From Prorocentrum cordatum (taxonomy: Eukaryota; Sar; Dinophyceae; Prorocentrales; Prorocentraceae): a stretch of DNA of 64,000 nt. Made by a program: the position numbers and the translations under genes. The stretch lies in NCBI GenBank assembly GCA_963575745.1, contig CAUYUJ010008602.1:299866-363865 (forward strand). Reading direction: 5' to 3'. Below the pieces are notes generated by a model that was given only the letters and a program-made list of their open reading frames with translations, did not search any database and was not told the origin of the DNA. Shown in pieces: positions 1-11,105 of the stretch. How positions within the stretch are numbered: position 1 is the stretch's first letter; each line of letters begins with the position of its first letter.

Positions 1-1020
1 GGCTGAAGCAGGCTGAGGCTGAGGCTGAGGCAGGCTGAGGCTGAGGCAGGCTGAGGCTGAGGCTGATGCAGGCTGAGGCTGATGCAGGCTGAGGCTGAGG
101 CCGAGGCTGTAGGCAGACCGAGGCTGAGGCTGAAGCAGGCTGAGGCTGAGGCTGAGGCAGGCTGAGGCTGAGGCTGAGGCAGGCTGATGCTGAGGCAGGC
201 TGAGGCTGAGGCTGAGGCTCATGCAGGCTGAGGCTGAGGCAGGCGGAGGCTGAGGCCGAGGCTGAAGGCAGACTGATGCTGAGGCTGAAGCAGGCTGAGG
301 CTGAGGCTGAGGCAGGCTGAGGCTGAGGCTGAGGCAGGCTGATGCTGAGGCAGGCTGAGGCTGAGGCTGAGGCTGATGCAGGCTGAGGCTGAGGCAGGCT
401 GAGGCTGAGGCCGAGGCTGAAGGCAGAGGCTGAGGCTGAGGCTGAGGCTGAGGCTGAGGCAGGCTGAGGCTGAGGCTGAGGCTGAGAGGCTGAAGGCAGC
501 TGAGGCTGAGGCTGAAGCAGGCTGAGGCTGAGGCTGAGGCAGGCTGAGGCTGAGGCTGAGGCAGGCTGATGCTGAGGCAGGCTGAGGCTGAGGCTGAGGC
601 TGATGCAGGCTGAGGCTGAGGCAGGCTGAGGCTGAGGCCGAGGCTGAAGGCAGACTGAGGCTGAGGCTGAAAGGCTGAGGCTGAGGCTGCAGGCTGAGGC
701 TGAGGCTGAGGCAGGCTGAGGCTGAGGCTGAGGCTGAGGCTGATGCAGGCTGAGGCTGAGGCAGGCTGAGGCTGAGGCCGAGGCTGAGGCAGACTGAGGC
801 TGAGGCTGAAGCAGGCTGAGGCTGAGGCAGAGGCAGGCTGAGGTTGAGGCTGATGCAGGCTGATGCTGAGGCAGACTGAGGCTGAGGCTGAGGCTGATGC
901 AGGCTGAGGCTGAGGCAGGCTGAGGCTGAGGCCGAGGCTGAAGGCAGACTGAGGCTGAGGCTGAAGCAGGCTGAGGCCGAGGCTGAGGCAGGCTGAGGCT
1001 GAGGCTGAGGCAGACTTAGG
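1..1020. repeat. GGCTGA hexamer minisatellite with higher-order units
   Basis: About 1 kb made almost entirely of the hexamer GGCTGA, broken by GGCA, GATGCA and GGCCGA variants. The variant GCCGAGGCTG recurs near 102, 253, 411, 638, 777 and 931, so a loose higher-order unit of about 140-230 bp is superimposed. The array starts before the window. No gene is seen. Confidence 0.95.
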
Positions 1021-1380
1021 CTCAGGCTGTGACTGCGACTGCCGTTGCCGCTGCGACTGTCATCGCGAATGCGACTACGACTGCGAGAACAGCAGAATTC
1101 TACAACTGGGTTCCCATTTGAATCTTAAGGGGAATGCTTCCAGATATGCTCCTACACATCGCTGTTAGGTTGCTTTGCCGGGATAAGTATCCTCCTTCTG
1201 CTCATGTTCCTTCTCCGCCGTCTTCTCGTGTTCCTCCTCCCCCCCTCTCCCCGAGGAAAATAGTTGGGAGGAGGGACGGGTAGGAGCAGGAGGAGGCGGT
1301 TGCGGCGGGCGCGGGCGGGAAGGCCATTAGTGCACTCGATTGACCATGTTTCCCTGTATTGCCATGGCTTTGAATCCAGG
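1021..1380. other. Repeat edge and unassigned sequence
   Basis: The first 70 bases are a degenerate CTGCGACTGC-type repeat that looks like a diverged edge of the hexamer array. The rest is unassigned, with short GGA-rich stretches. No convincing exon is seen. Confidence 0.5.
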
Positions 1381-1620
1381 AGAAGGAGGAGGAGGAGGAG
1401 GAGGAGGAGGAGGAGGAGGAGGAGGAGGAGGAGGAGGGAGAGAAGAGGAGGAGCAGGAGGAAGGGGGAGGAGGAGGGAGGAGGAGGAGGAGGAGGTGGTG
1501 GAAGAACAAGAAGACGAAACATCAGGAAACAACATAATAGGAGGGTGGAGGCGAGGAGAGGGAAGGGGAGGGGAGGGGAGGCAGGGGAGTGGAGGGGAGG
1601 GCAGGGAGGGAACTACTGGT
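1381..1620. repeat. (GGA)n microsatellite and GGGA-rich flank
   Basis: A near-pure GGA run at about 1381-1440 is followed by a degenerate purine-rich GGA/GGGGA tract. All six frames stay open through it because of composition, so the ORFs here are not evidence of genes. Confidence 0.9.
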
Positions 1621-1718
1621 ACTACGTGTCCTTTTCGCTGCATGGCCATGGCCTGTGCTTTAGCGCGCGCGTGCACGTGATGGAGCTGCCACCGTGACTG
1701 CCGTGCGAAGGCGTGAGG

Positions 1719-1915
1719 GGTCAGGGGCAACGACAGGGGGGGGATAGGCACAGAGGGGGACGCATCGACCCCCAACCGCCCATTGATCGCCAATAAGGGG
1801 CCCGATCGCCCCAGCCTGCCCAGGAAGGTTTCGGATTCACTATCGGAGGCCCATCGCCGATCTATTGGCGATGTATCGCCGATTCCAGGTCGATGTTTCC
1901 TCCCTATCCTTATCC
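1719..1915 (+). mobile_element. Family G dispersed element (5' part)
   Basis: It begins GGGGCAACGACAGGGGGG and contains the core ATCGCCGATCTATTGGCGAT found in all family G copies (19268, 21105, 41065). The 3' inverted terminus CCCCCCTAGCGTTGCCCC of the complete copies is missing here, so this copy is truncated or diverged at its right end. Confidence 0.7.
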
Positions 1916-1974
1916 TTGTGGAGGACGATAAAAGGAGAGGAAGCATGTTGCCAACTATTTGCAGATGTCTGAAA

Positions 1975-2036
1975 CATGCGTGAAACATGTTTAAGCATGT
2001 TAAACACATGTTTAGAACATGCTTAGAGCATGCATC
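1975..2036. repeat. Cluster of ACATG/CATGT short inverted repeats
   Basis: Five or six overlapping motifs of the type AACATGTTTA and AGCATGTTAA lie within 60 bases and can pair with one another. It is AT-rich and unlike its flanks. No family was recognised. Confidence 0.6.
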
Positions 2037-2216
2037 CTACATCTTCACCACAGTTTAAGTTCAATGATCGGACTGTTGGGGTGTCCATTGTCGTGGCATC
2101 CGCAACCCGATCCCTAGCCCCCCCCCCGTATCGTTGCCCCGTCGAGGCGTCTCTCGGGCGCGCCACGGCCTGCGCCGCACCAACGGGCCGTCTCCTGCTG
2201 GGCCGAGCGGAGCTCT

Positions 2217-2552
2217 GTGGGCGATGGGGGAGGAGAGGAGGAGGAGGGGAGGAGGAGAAGGAGGAGGAGGAGGAGGAGGAGGAGCATGAGGAGGGAGAGA
2301 AGGAGGAGAGTGAGGAGCGGTGGGCGACTGGCGCAGCAGAGGGGCGCAGCAGAGGCCGAGCCGCGCTCTCGTGGGGGCGATAACGTCGCCGCCGCCGCCA
2401 GCGCAGTCGTCGTTGTCGTCGTCGTCGTCGTCGTAGCCGTCGTCGTCGCCGTCGCCGTCGTCGTGGTCGTCGTCGCCGCCGCCGCCAGCGCAGTCCTCGT
2501 CGTCGTCGACGTCGTCGTCGCCGTCGCCGTCGTCGCCGCCGCCACCAGCGCA

Positions 2553-2586
<34 letters not shown>

Positions 2587-2600
2587 TCGTCCGGATCCTG
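2217..2600. repeat. GGA tract and (GTC/GCC)n triplet array
   Basis: A GGA-rich stretch (2217-2330) is followed by about 210 bases of GTC/GCC triplets (2385-2590) with an internal repeat of the block CGCCGCCGCCAGCGCAGTC. Reading frames through it give poly-Val/Ala, an artefact of composition. Confidence 0.9.
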
Positions 2601-3143
2601 ACCCTCCGCCTTCCCCTCCCCATCTCAGGAAGGCAGCCTTCGGGTTTGGAGGATGGGGCTGGGAAAAACGAGGATCTCCTCACCCGTAGGCGGCCGAAGG
2701 TATCGTTCTTTGCATGTGGATGCTACTGTTCATGCCCTCCGTCCCCCCCAACCCCTTCCTCCCAGCACGATGATGATTCTCCTCCTCCTCCTCAGCCCCT
2801 ACTCTCAGTTACCATCCCTCTCCTCATCCTTCTCTCCGCAACAAACAAATGTACACAGACACCCTCCTCTGGATTGTTCCTGGGCTTCAGGGGAAGGTGG
2901 CGTTATAAATTACCATTGGGGGCCAGCGACTTTCTACACCGCCCCCTCCCTGAAGGCACATGCAAAGTTCGTCGGAGGGCGTCTGTGTCAATGCTTTCGT
3001 GGCGTATCCTCAGTCCCCGTTCCTCCGCCAGCCCTGCTTCTCCCTCCGCCTGCTCCGCGGGCCACCCTTCTCCCGGTGCTGCTGCTTCAGGGCTGCTGTG
3101 CCAGTGGAGTGTCCCGCCTTCTCCCAGCATGCCGGCCGTGTCG

Positions 3144-3144
3144 C

Positions 3145-3179
<35 letters not shown>

Positions 3180-3200
3180 CTCTCTCTCTCTCTCTCTCTG
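3144..3200. repeat. (CT)n and (CTTT)n microsatellite
   Basis: A CT dinucleotide run interrupted by CTTT units. It lies just upstream of family E copy 1. Confidence 0.95.
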
Positions 3201-3230
3201 GAGTTCGATCGTTGATGCGCCATGTGTGTT

Positions 3231-3336
3231 CTTGGAATCGCTCGGACCTGTGCACTGTTTCCCGGCCAGGACCATCGAGGAGCATCCTGGATCACCGAGC
3301 CACCGAAAAACACGCACATCGAGCAACAAGAAACCC

Positions 3337-3429
<93 letters not shown>

Positions 3430-3503
3430 AACAACAACAACAACAGCATCAGCTACAGCAACAACAACAATGCGCGAGGAAGGGACGTCCGAGCGATGGC
3501 AAG
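3231..3503 (+). mobile_element. Family E MITE copy 1, expanded by triplet repeats
   Basis: The left terminus CTTGGAATCGCTCGG and right terminus ACGTCCGAGCGATGGCAAG are inverted repeats of each other. Flanks TGTT (3227-3230) and TGCT (3504-3507) agree with the 4-bp duplication seen at other copies at three of four positions. Other copies are about 131 bp; this one is 273 bp because a (CAA)n(CGA)n(CAA)n expansion of about 140 bases (3340-3470) sits inside the element. Confidence 0.85.
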
Positions 3504-4463
3504 TGCTGTGTTCGATCGGGACCCCCCTCGGTGCCTCCAAAGTCTGCCTCCGCCGCAGCGCGAGCCTCGGTTTCAGATCGACGATGTGCCCGCGCCGCTC
3601 GCCCTGCGCGGGCAGCCCACTCCCGGGTCCGAGTCCTCCCTCGCTGTCGTCGCCCCGCTCCCGTCTTCTCCTGGACCTTCCCCCGGGGTCCTCCCGCCCC
3701 GTGCCTGCCCCCCTCGGCGCAGGCCAGCGTGCTCGGTGGCACGTCGAGGCCTGCTAGAAGCAGAACCCAGGCGCCCGCGCTCTCGGTAGGGGAGGAGAGG
3801 ATCGGCGGCGCCCCACGGGTCTTATCTTATCTTATCTGATGCACGCTCCAATCGGTCGCGAACCATCCGTCCAGGTCCAGGGGAGCACGTCGGGAGAGGG
3901 GTCCAGCTAATCACAAGCAACAAGCCGTGTCGCTCATTCCCGCCCGCCCTCCCAACACGCAAGCAGCACCCGAGCCTCAGCATGGACAGGGGCCGCCGTC
4001 GACAGCCATCGGGGACCAAGGCAGGCGCGAGCCAGGTGCGCGGAGCCCACGAGGTGCGCCGCACGCGCCAGCTGCGCCACGCGCACCAGGTGCGCCACGT
4101 TGGGCAGGCTGTCGACCCTCCCATCGCCCCTGCCGGGAAACTGGCGCGGAGCGGCGGCGGGCGTGCGCGCCCGCGGTCGCCTTGCACTGTGTTGCTTGGC
4201 AGGGGCGGTGGGCCACCGCAGGCAGCATGCCGCCCCGGACCACCGTGCCCGGCAAGAAGGGATCGCTTTTTGTTGGTTGAAAGGGATGGCCCTTCAGGCG
4301 CTCGGGACCTGTGGGGAGGGCACGGCACGTGGCGGTGTGCCGCAGCGTCGCTGGGTTGGCGCATCTTGGAGTTATATAGTGTGGTCCTCGTCATCCGCCT
4401 CCTCCCCCCGAGCGCGGGGAGGGGGGCCCTTCCCAAGACCATTGAGAAACGCCGAGGTTGAGG
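3504..4463. other. GC-rich stretch without a recognised gene
   Basis: Short 12-mer repeats of the GTGCGCCACGCG type occur at about 4025-4105. No splice-bounded exon or known domain was recognised on either strand. Confidence 0.5.
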
Positions 4464-4760
4464 AAGAGGAGGGAGGAGGAGGAGGAGGAGGAGGAGGAGG
4501 AGGAGGAGGAGGAGGAGGAGGAGGATTGACGCTGCTATCCTAAGGTCGTAGTCCGTGCAACAGAAAGAGGAGGAGGAATAGAGAGAGGAGAGGACTGGAG
4601 GAGCAGGACGAGGAGGAGCAGCGGGAGCAGGAAGGAGAAAGGAGGATGGAGGACGGAGACGGAGGAGGAGGAGGAGCCGCAGCGGGTGATGGGGAGGATG
4701 ATGATGATGAGGAGGAGGAGGAGGAGGAGGAGGAGGAGGAGGAAGAGGAGGACCAGCGTA
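4464..4760. repeat. GGA/GAT triplet repeats
   Basis: A pure GGA run (4464-4524), then degenerate purine-rich triplets ending in GAT/GGA mixtures. Confidence 0.9.
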
Positions 4761-4884
4761 AACCCAAGGTCCATGAACGATGTTGCAATAAACCCTCCTT
4801 CCAAGTTTCCTCTTCATCATAGGCTCCTGGAGTATTTATCTTCACTGCGGGAAGGGCCCCGTTGGAAGAGAACCGTCTGAGAAT

Positions 4885-5345
4885 ATTCAGCCGTGCCAAA
4901 GCACCATTCCTGGGACTCCAATTCCGCAAATCAGCGCTACCGCTGCGACCTGACGATCCTAAATCGTGTCCGAACACTATTTCTGGGACGTCAGCACCGC
5001 GAACCAGCGTGACTCTCGAGCCCTGGCAATCCTAGATGGTTGCAAACACCATTTCTGCGACGTCAGTCACGAGTCTCCTTGAAACGATTGTAAATTATCA
5101 GGACGACGGTGCGCGGCGCTACGGCGAGAGCCACATTTTGAAAAAAGAACAGCCCTCCATCCGGTAAGCTCATGCATACTTTTTAAGACGGATGTGCGCG
5201 GCGATATCACGGCGAGAGCCACGTCTTGAAATCGACCCGCCCTCCATCCGCAAGTTCCTTGCAACCTGTTTCCACGAGTGTGCGCGGCGTTAAGACGAGA
5301 GCCACACATTCAAAAGGCCCGCCCTCAACCCGTGAAACTGTTGCA
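4885..5345. repeat. Two diverged tandem repeats of about 75 and 86 bp
   Basis: A block containing CACCATTTCTGGGACGTCAG recurs near 4901, 4974 and 5049. A second block containing TGTGCGCGGCG followed by CGAGAGCCAC recurs near 5108, 5192 and 5279. The copies differ by many substitutions, so the arrays are old. No coding capacity is seen. Confidence 0.75.
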
Positions 5346-5454
5346 AATGTCAGGCTTCAGGATCAGAAATGGTGAGGAATTCTCAGTGGAAACGCCCAGC
5401 CCGCCCTACCGACCCTCCTCGGGGTGCGACAGGGAGGAGTTATTTACGAGGAAG

Positions 5455-5800
5455 AGGGGTCGAAGAAAGGTAGGGGAAGAAGAAGGATAAGGAAGAGGAA
5501 CAGAAGAGGGAGGAGGAGAAACAAGAAGAGGAGGAGGAGGAGGTGAGGGAGGAGGAGGAGAAGGGGGGGGAGGAAGCAGAAGGAGGAGGAGGAGGAGGAG
5601 GAGGAGGAGGGAGGAGGAGCAGAGGGAGGATGATAAGAAGAAGAAAAAGCAGAAGGAGGAGGAAGAGGATGAGGAGGAGGAGGAGGAGGAGGACGAGGAG
5701 ATGGAGGAGGATGATGATGAGGAGGAGGGGGAGAGGAATGATGAGGAGGAGGAGCAGGAGGAGGAGGCGGACGACGATGACGGCGGCGATGACGAGGGGG
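5455..5800. repeat. Purine-rich GGA/GAA/GAT tract
   Basis: Degenerate triplet repeat, almost all A and G on the plus strand. Long ORFs through it are compositional. Confidence 0.9.
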
Positions 5801-5839
5801 AGGCGCCAGCCGTGGCCGTCTTGCCTCGAGGCTTCGGCC

Positions 5840-6320
5840 GCGCCGCCGTCGCGGGTGCCCTCGCACGGCCCTCTGGCTTCCCGCGAAGGCCGGCTCTGCT
5901 CGGTGGGGCCCTTACCGCGCCGCCCGCGATGGCGGCGGGCGGCGCACGGGTCCCGTCGTGGGCTCCTCTATCGAAGACGCCTTCGGCGAATCACCCGCCG
6001 CCCCCCCTGCCTCAGGAGGGCAAAAAACACACAGACACACTGAATCGTCGATTCCCAGGAAAAAATATGGGAAAATATGGGAAGTGGGGGGGAGACAAAA
6101 ACCGAGGAAAGATGGGAAGATATGGGGAATCTTTTTTTATGTGTGTGTATTTATTTGTGTGTCCTGGGGCCCCTTCACTTCGGGTGTCCTCGCACGGCCC
6201 TCTGCCTGCTCCAGGGGGAGGGGGGGCTGGCGCTGGCTGAGTGGGTGGGGCCCCGGCCGCGCTGCCTGCGATGGCGGCGGGTGTTGCACTGGTCTCGCCG
6301 TGGGCTCCTGTGCAGTCGGG
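5840..6320. repeat. Diverged direct duplication, about 330 bp apart
   Basis: The block at about 5850-5970 (TCGCACGGCCCTCTGGCTTC, then CGCGATGGCGGCGGG and CGTGGGCTCCT) recurs at about 6184-6310 with substitutions and small indels. The segment between holds an AAAATATGGGAAATATGGG-like run. No gene was recognised. Confidence 0.65.
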
Positions 6321-6324
6321 CCGA

Positions 6325-6490
6325 GGTACAAGATCGAGGTCGGTTCGGGGAGGGCACCCTGGTGTTCTCTTCTTGTTTGTTGGATGTTCTTGTGCATCCA
6401 GGGGAGTGTGCCCTCGGATGTTCTGTGTGTTGTTGGGCCGGCGGAGGGTCACATGTTCTTGAGGGATGTTATTCTGGTCTGGGTCCGACT
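6325..6490 (+). repeat. Family J dispersed repeat, copy 1
   Basis: Shares the order GGTCGG, GGGGAGGGYACCCT, TTGTGCATCC, CCCTCG, GGCGGAGGGTC with 15580-15780 and 20410-20600. Termini are not resolved. Confidence 0.65.
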
Positions 6491-6850
6491 GTATCGAAGA
6501 CGCCTTCGGCAGATCACCGCCGCCCCCCTGCTTTTCTGAAACTCCCATGCGGCCAAACGTCGGGCCCAAGTCTGGCCAAGCTATTTCACGGTGTGATCCC
6601 CCAACCAATGTGGAAAAGTTCCGGGGAACACGTTGAGGAGAGAGAATAAGGAGATGGACGAACATTGAGGAGGAGGAGGAGGAGGAGGAGGAGTAGGAGG
6701 AGGAGGAGGAGAAGGAGGAGGAGGAGGAGGAGGAGCAGGCCTCTTGGGAGCCTCTTGGGACACTCTTGGGGCCTCCTAGGAGCTTCCTGGGGGCCTGTTG
6801 GAGGCGTCCTAGGAGCTTCCTGGGGGCCTCCTGGAGGCCTCTTGGGGCTT
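6487..6850 (+). repeat. Family S block plus CTTGGGGCCTC minisatellite
   Basis: The segment starting CGAAGACGCCTTCGGCAGATC, then GCGGCCAAACGTCGGG and GGGGAACACGTTGAGGAG, is a diverged copy of the blocks at 56755 and 57645. As there, it runs through a GGA tract into degenerate CTTGGGGCCTCCTGG units. The constant order suggests the block and the minisatellite move together. Confidence 0.65.
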
Positions 6851-7019
6851 CCTTGGGTCTCGTCGTGTGTTTCTGTAACTACTGGTCTTCGGGAGTTGGG
6901 AGCGGGAAGCGCCTGGGAACCGTGGGAGGAACGCCAGGAACGAACGGACTGAGAATTTGAGGCCTGGGCCCCTTGGTATTGAGTCCTGAGGACTGAGGAC
7001 TACAAGGGACTTCAGTCAA

Positions 7020-7600
7020 GAGAGGAAGACCACCCGGACCCCGATAATCGGCGTTTGCTAAGCGGCCCTGGGCGTTTACTAACCAGCCTTGTCCTGTCCT
7101 GTTTGATTCCTTCCCTGGGTGCGCTTACTAAACGGCTTCGTTTGTCGGGGTGTTCATGATGGGAGTGGATGTTGTGCTCTCCATTGAGGGCATTCCAACT
7201 CGTGCCTTGCGGTACGGTGGCGGACCTGGCGGCGCCTACGAAGGGGTGGCGAGAGGGGGGCGGATCTGTAAGAAGGCGGCGGGGCTTCTCACGAGGCAGG
7301 GGGGCTTGTCAGAGGCCCGCCCGGCTTCTGGGAGGCCTTCTTTTACGTTGCATCTTCGGGGGGCCTCGCCTGTCCCCAAAATTGGTGTCGTTTCTTATGC
7401 CCGACGCGGACTCGATCGGGCGCGGATTCGACACGAATTCGACACGTATCCGACGAGGCCGACATGGATTCGACACAGATTCGACGCGGATAGGGCTGCG
7501 ACGGGACAGACAAGGTCCCCCGAGGATGCGAAATAATGTCTTGGAGGCCTCCAGGGGCTTCGACGAAGGGCCCTACTTTCGAAGAAGCCCTCCGCCCTCT
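7020..7600. other. No recognised gene; short GATTCGACACG repeats
   Basis: Mostly unassigned. At 7425-7490 there are five or six diverged 11-mers of the GATTCGACACG type. It lies upstream of the DoxX-like gene and could contain its 5' exon, but no clear start or splice site was identified. Confidence 0.4.
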
Positions 7601-7635
7601 GGGAAGCCCAACCCCCTCGCGTTAATCCCTCGCGT

Positions 7636-8271
7636 TGCGCCGCCAACGTATGCGCCCGGTTGCCGCTCGTGTTGCTCTTCACGGCCGCGGGATTTGCGCA
7701 CTTCGGCGAGACGGCGTCGAAGTTTGCGGGCATCATGAAGCACATGTGGTTCCCACATCTCCACTACCCCGCGGTCTACGTCACTGGCGTTGCGGAGGTT
7801 CTTGGTGGCATCTGGCTGTTGTGCGACCCAGGGAACGAGCGCATCTCGGCAGCTCTGGTATCGAGATTCGGAGCGTCAAGTTTCATTGCGAGGGTAATCA
7901 AGGGGTCAGGTGGAGGCTCAGCTGGAAGCGCACATGAAAGATCCAATGGGCGTTTGGCTTGTAGTCCAGGTCTGACGGAGAATGGATGTCCACTGCCGAG
8001 TTCGTTGTTGTTTTGGCTGACGGTATGCATGACGCCAGCTAATGTGAACATGTGGTGGAGTGATTTGCCATTTGGCAAAGACAGGTTGAGTAATGGGTTT
8101 TTGGGCGGACATATGTTGAGAGGAATCGCGCAGATTTTGTTGCTAGCATGGCTCGAGAAGATATCATCCATCTACGGAGGAAGCGCATTTGGTCGGCTGT
8201 CTGCGGGAGATCTTTCCATGCTGTGGTATGGGCCAGGCGATGCTGCTGGAACCGCTCGGAAGGAATTATAA
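7636..8271 (+). CDS. DoxX-like integral membrane protein (exons; 5' end unresolved)
   Basis: The frame reads as a four-helix DoxX-family membrane protein. First helix LPLVLLFTAAGFAHF, a loop with MKHMWFPHLHYPAVY, second helix VTGVAEVLGGIWLLC, third helix LLFWLTVCMTPANVNMW and fourth helix HMLRGIAQILLLAWLEKI. The GVAEVLGG and TPAN-M motifs are typical of the DoxX/DoxX-like family, whose biochemical role is poorly defined. The 40-50 residues between helices 2 and 3 (about 7858-8000) fit the family badly and are probably a short intron: GT occurs at 7858 and 7894 and a plausible AG at 7999-8000, but no pair tested keeps the frame cleanly, so boundaries are open. No in-frame ATG lies upstream of the first helix, so the start is probably in an earlier exon. 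The stop is at 8269-8271. Confidence 0.65.
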   Translation, partial: CAANVCARLPLVLLFTAAGFAHFGETASKFAGIMKHMWFPHLHYPAVYVTGVAEVLGGIWLLCDPGNERISAALVSRFGASSFIARVIKGSGGGSAGSAHERSNGRLACSPGLTENGCPLPSSLLFWLTVCMTPANVNMWWSDLPFGKDRLSNGFLGGHMLRGIAQILLLAWLEKISSIYGGSAFGRLSAGDLSMLWYGPGDAAGTARKEL

Positions 8272-8371
8272 TGACTCACGTGTTCATGCGTCAGCGAACG
8301 TGTTCAAAATGCCACATGTTAGAAGTTCGTTCACACGAGCTCGCACGGCGCGCGCCTTGCAGTACGAGGGA

Positions 8372-8660
8372 GAGAGAGAGAGAGAGAAAGAGAGAGAGAT
8401 GTTTATCTGAATAGTATGCGTGTATCTCAGCACTTATGTAGCACGTCAGCTTGAATGCAAGCGTTGCTTGAGAACGAAGTTCGTGTAAGCACTGCGTGAG
8501 AAACCATCCCTCCCACTCCTCGTGAAAGTCCTCCCCCTCCTCCTCCTCCTCCTCCTCCTCCTCTTCCTCTCCTCCTCCTCCTCCTCCTCCTCCTCCTCCT
8601 CCTCCTCCTCCTCCTCCTCCTCCTCCTCCTCCTCCTCCTCCTCCTCCCCCTCCTCGTCCA
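8372..8660. repeat. (GA)n and (TCC)n microsatellites
   Basis: A GA run at 8372-8400 is followed, after 120 unassigned bases, by a long TCC run (8528-8650). Confidence 0.95.
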
Positions 8661-9689
8661 TCTTCGTCCCCTTTTCCATCCCCCTCCTTCTGCAGGAGGG
8701 GACTCAGGCCTTCGACGACTCGATGTGTTGCTGAGCCGCTGGCCCCTGGAGGCCTCGATCCCTTCTACAGGACCAGCGGCCTCGTCACGTCGGGCCGGTC
8801 TTTGCAGACCCAGGCCCCAGAAACGGCCTCCAGACAACGGAAGCGACACGAACAGGTGGTCGCCAGATGTTTCCTCCTCCCCCCCCCCTCTTCCTCTTGC
8901 GCAAGCTGGAGGGCGCGCACCCGCAGCCGTAGCGTCGGCCTCCCCCTTCCTCCCATTCCTCCTCTCTCCTCCTCCTCCTCTGCTCCCCTCCTGCGTCCTC
9001 CTCCATCCCCGTCTCCCCCTCCCTACTGCCTCCCCCCCCCCTCCCCCCCCTCCCACCGCTGATGCACGCTAAGTATGAGCCTCTGTCCGCGTGGGCTTCT
9101 CATCCTCCTGCTCCTACTACTCCTACTCCTACTCCTACTCCTACTCCTACTCTTACTCCTCCTACTCCTCCCCCTCCTCCCCCTCCTCATCCTCCATGGT
9201 ATGTCCCTTCTCCGCCACCTCCTCGTTTAACTCCCTCCTCGTCCTCCTCGCCCTCCTCCTCTGCCTCGGACATTAGTAGCTCCGGCCCTCTGAGCCTTCT
9301 GGGCAGCTGAAGCCTCATTGGAGGATCGAGGTTCTCTTGGGTCCGCGGGACTTGCGACCCCTCGAGGATCGAGCGTCGAGGATCGGGTGCACGTCTCCTG
9401 GCCCCTCGTGGCCACCACTGGATCCGCCTCGAAGCTCTGGCTAGAACGACCGCCAGGAGCTGCCGGGTGATCGACTTCTTACGGAGCGGGAGGACGAGGA
9501 GGAAGAAGAAGAGGTGTGTTTGCGTTTGTCTCAGTGTGTGCACGTTTTGCTCACCGTGACTTTGAAAATGTTTGATCGCAGTTAGCACGTCCATCTGCTG
9601 TTCGCGCCTGCGGATCCTTTGGCACCGCCGACTTAAAAGTGTCTCTGCGTGCGCGCGCGAGGAGGGGCTTGGGGCGAGGCGTGCGCCTT
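8661..9689. other. Non-coding, with C-rich runs and (ACTCCT)n
   Basis: Contains poly-C-rich stretches (8880-9060), an (ACTCCT)n array at 9111-9180, and a diverged family K block near 9395-9470 (CACTGGATCCGCCTCGAAG). No supported exon. Confidence 0.6.
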
Positions 9690-9935
9690 GCAGCAGGAGG
9701 AGGAGGAGGAGGAGGAGGGGAATGAGGAGGAGGAGAAGCAGGGGGGAGGGAGGAGGAGGAGAAGGAGCAGGGAGGAGGAGGGAGGGAGGGAAGGATGCAG
9801 GGAGGAAGGGAGGAGGAAGGGAGGAGGAGGAGGAGGAGGAGGAGGAGGAGGAAGAGGAGGAGGAGGAGGAGGAGGGAGGGAGGGAAGGCCGTAGGGAGGA
9901 AGGGGGGAGGAGGAAGGGAGGAATGCAGCACGGCG
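9690..9935. repeat. GGA/GGGA microsatellite
   Basis: Purine-only tract of GGA and GGGAGG units. It ends near 9930, where unassigned GC-rich sequence resumes up to about 10790 with no recognised gene. Confidence 0.9.
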
Positions 9936-10794
9936 CACGGAGGTGACGCCGAGGTCCACGGGGACGCGCATCGGAAGGCTCCTGTCTCGCGACGCAGGCC
10001 CGGCCCGGAGCAGCCTCGTGCCGCCGTCGCCGCCGCCGCCCATCCCCCCTCCACGGTCTCGGGGGTGGACAGAACCCCCAACAGCGACACGTCGATTAGT
10101 GAATTGTCCGTTTTCGGTTCTCGAGAGGGCGCCGTGGCCGTTATTTTCCAGGCCTGCGCCCGCCAGGTTTGGGCCTCAGGTCGTTTTCACTAAACCACGT
10201 TTTACTAGAGGGAGGTCTGTCCATCCCCGAAATATGAATACCGAGGTCGGGAACGCCTGCTCAGCGTGTTGCTCCGCCGGTTCTGGCCCACCACGCCTCG
10301 GCGCGACGCGTCCACCGCGCCCCGAGCGTCCACGTCCCCGGGCCCTTTCCGAGCCCCCCGCCGCGCGGAGCGGAGCGACGCGCTACCCGCTCGCAGGGCA
10401 TGGCGTGTCGCCGGGGCCGCCGCCGCGACACGAGGAGCAAGTCAGAGGCGACACTAGGGGCGAATAGCCCAGGGGAGAGCAATACATGCATCCAGGGGCG
10501 CCGATGTTCTATGCCTTCGACAAGGCTCCTGGGCGAATTCGTGTAATGCCCGCCCCTCGGCTATTCGCCCTTATCGTCGCCGCCGAGCACAAGTTCCCGA
10601 TACCGTGGTCTCATCTCTCTCCCTGGATGTTGTGCGACTGGGGCGGCGCTTCTCTCACAGACTGCTTGCACGCATCGGATGTCGATAGTCGTTGCTTCGT
10701 ATACGGGACGCTTTTGTGTGTGTGTGTTATCTCATGATGGCGTTCCCGTTTCGGCGCTGGCCTCGTCTCAGGATCGGCGTTTTTCCTAGGCCTC

Positions 10795-10980
10795 CCAGAT
10801 GGAGTCCGAGCGGATGGGATCGGAGGATCGCGGCGCACCGCAGATGCGTCGCCGATACGGCTCGATGTGGAGCCCTGGTTTCTCCATGCCGGCGTCGCCG
10901 ATGCATCGCCCACGTCGGCGATGCATCGCCGGTTCATCGCCGATGCATCGCCGATGTATCGGGTATGCGGCGCTATCATC
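10795..10980 (+). repeat. Family Q dispersed repeat, copy 1
   Basis: Contains GGATCGGAGGATCGCGGCGC, CGGCTCGATGTGGAGCC and several GATGCATCGCCGATG units near its right end. Related copies: 30712 (minus), 33050, 41745, 53030. The repeated GCATCGGCGATGC motif is itself palindromic. Confidence 0.7.
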
Positions 10981-10989
10981 TGGCCGTCG

Positions 10990-11105
10990 TTTCGACGAAG
11001 CTCCTCCTCCGCCTCCTCCTCCTCCGCCTCCTCCTCCTCGTACCCCTCCCCCTCCTCCTCCTCTTCCTCCTCCACCTCCTCCTCCTCCTCCTCCTCCTAC
11101 CGACC
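10990..11105. repeat. (CTC)n microsatellite
   Basis: Pyrimidine-rich CTC/CCT run immediately after family Q copy 1. Confidence 0.9.
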
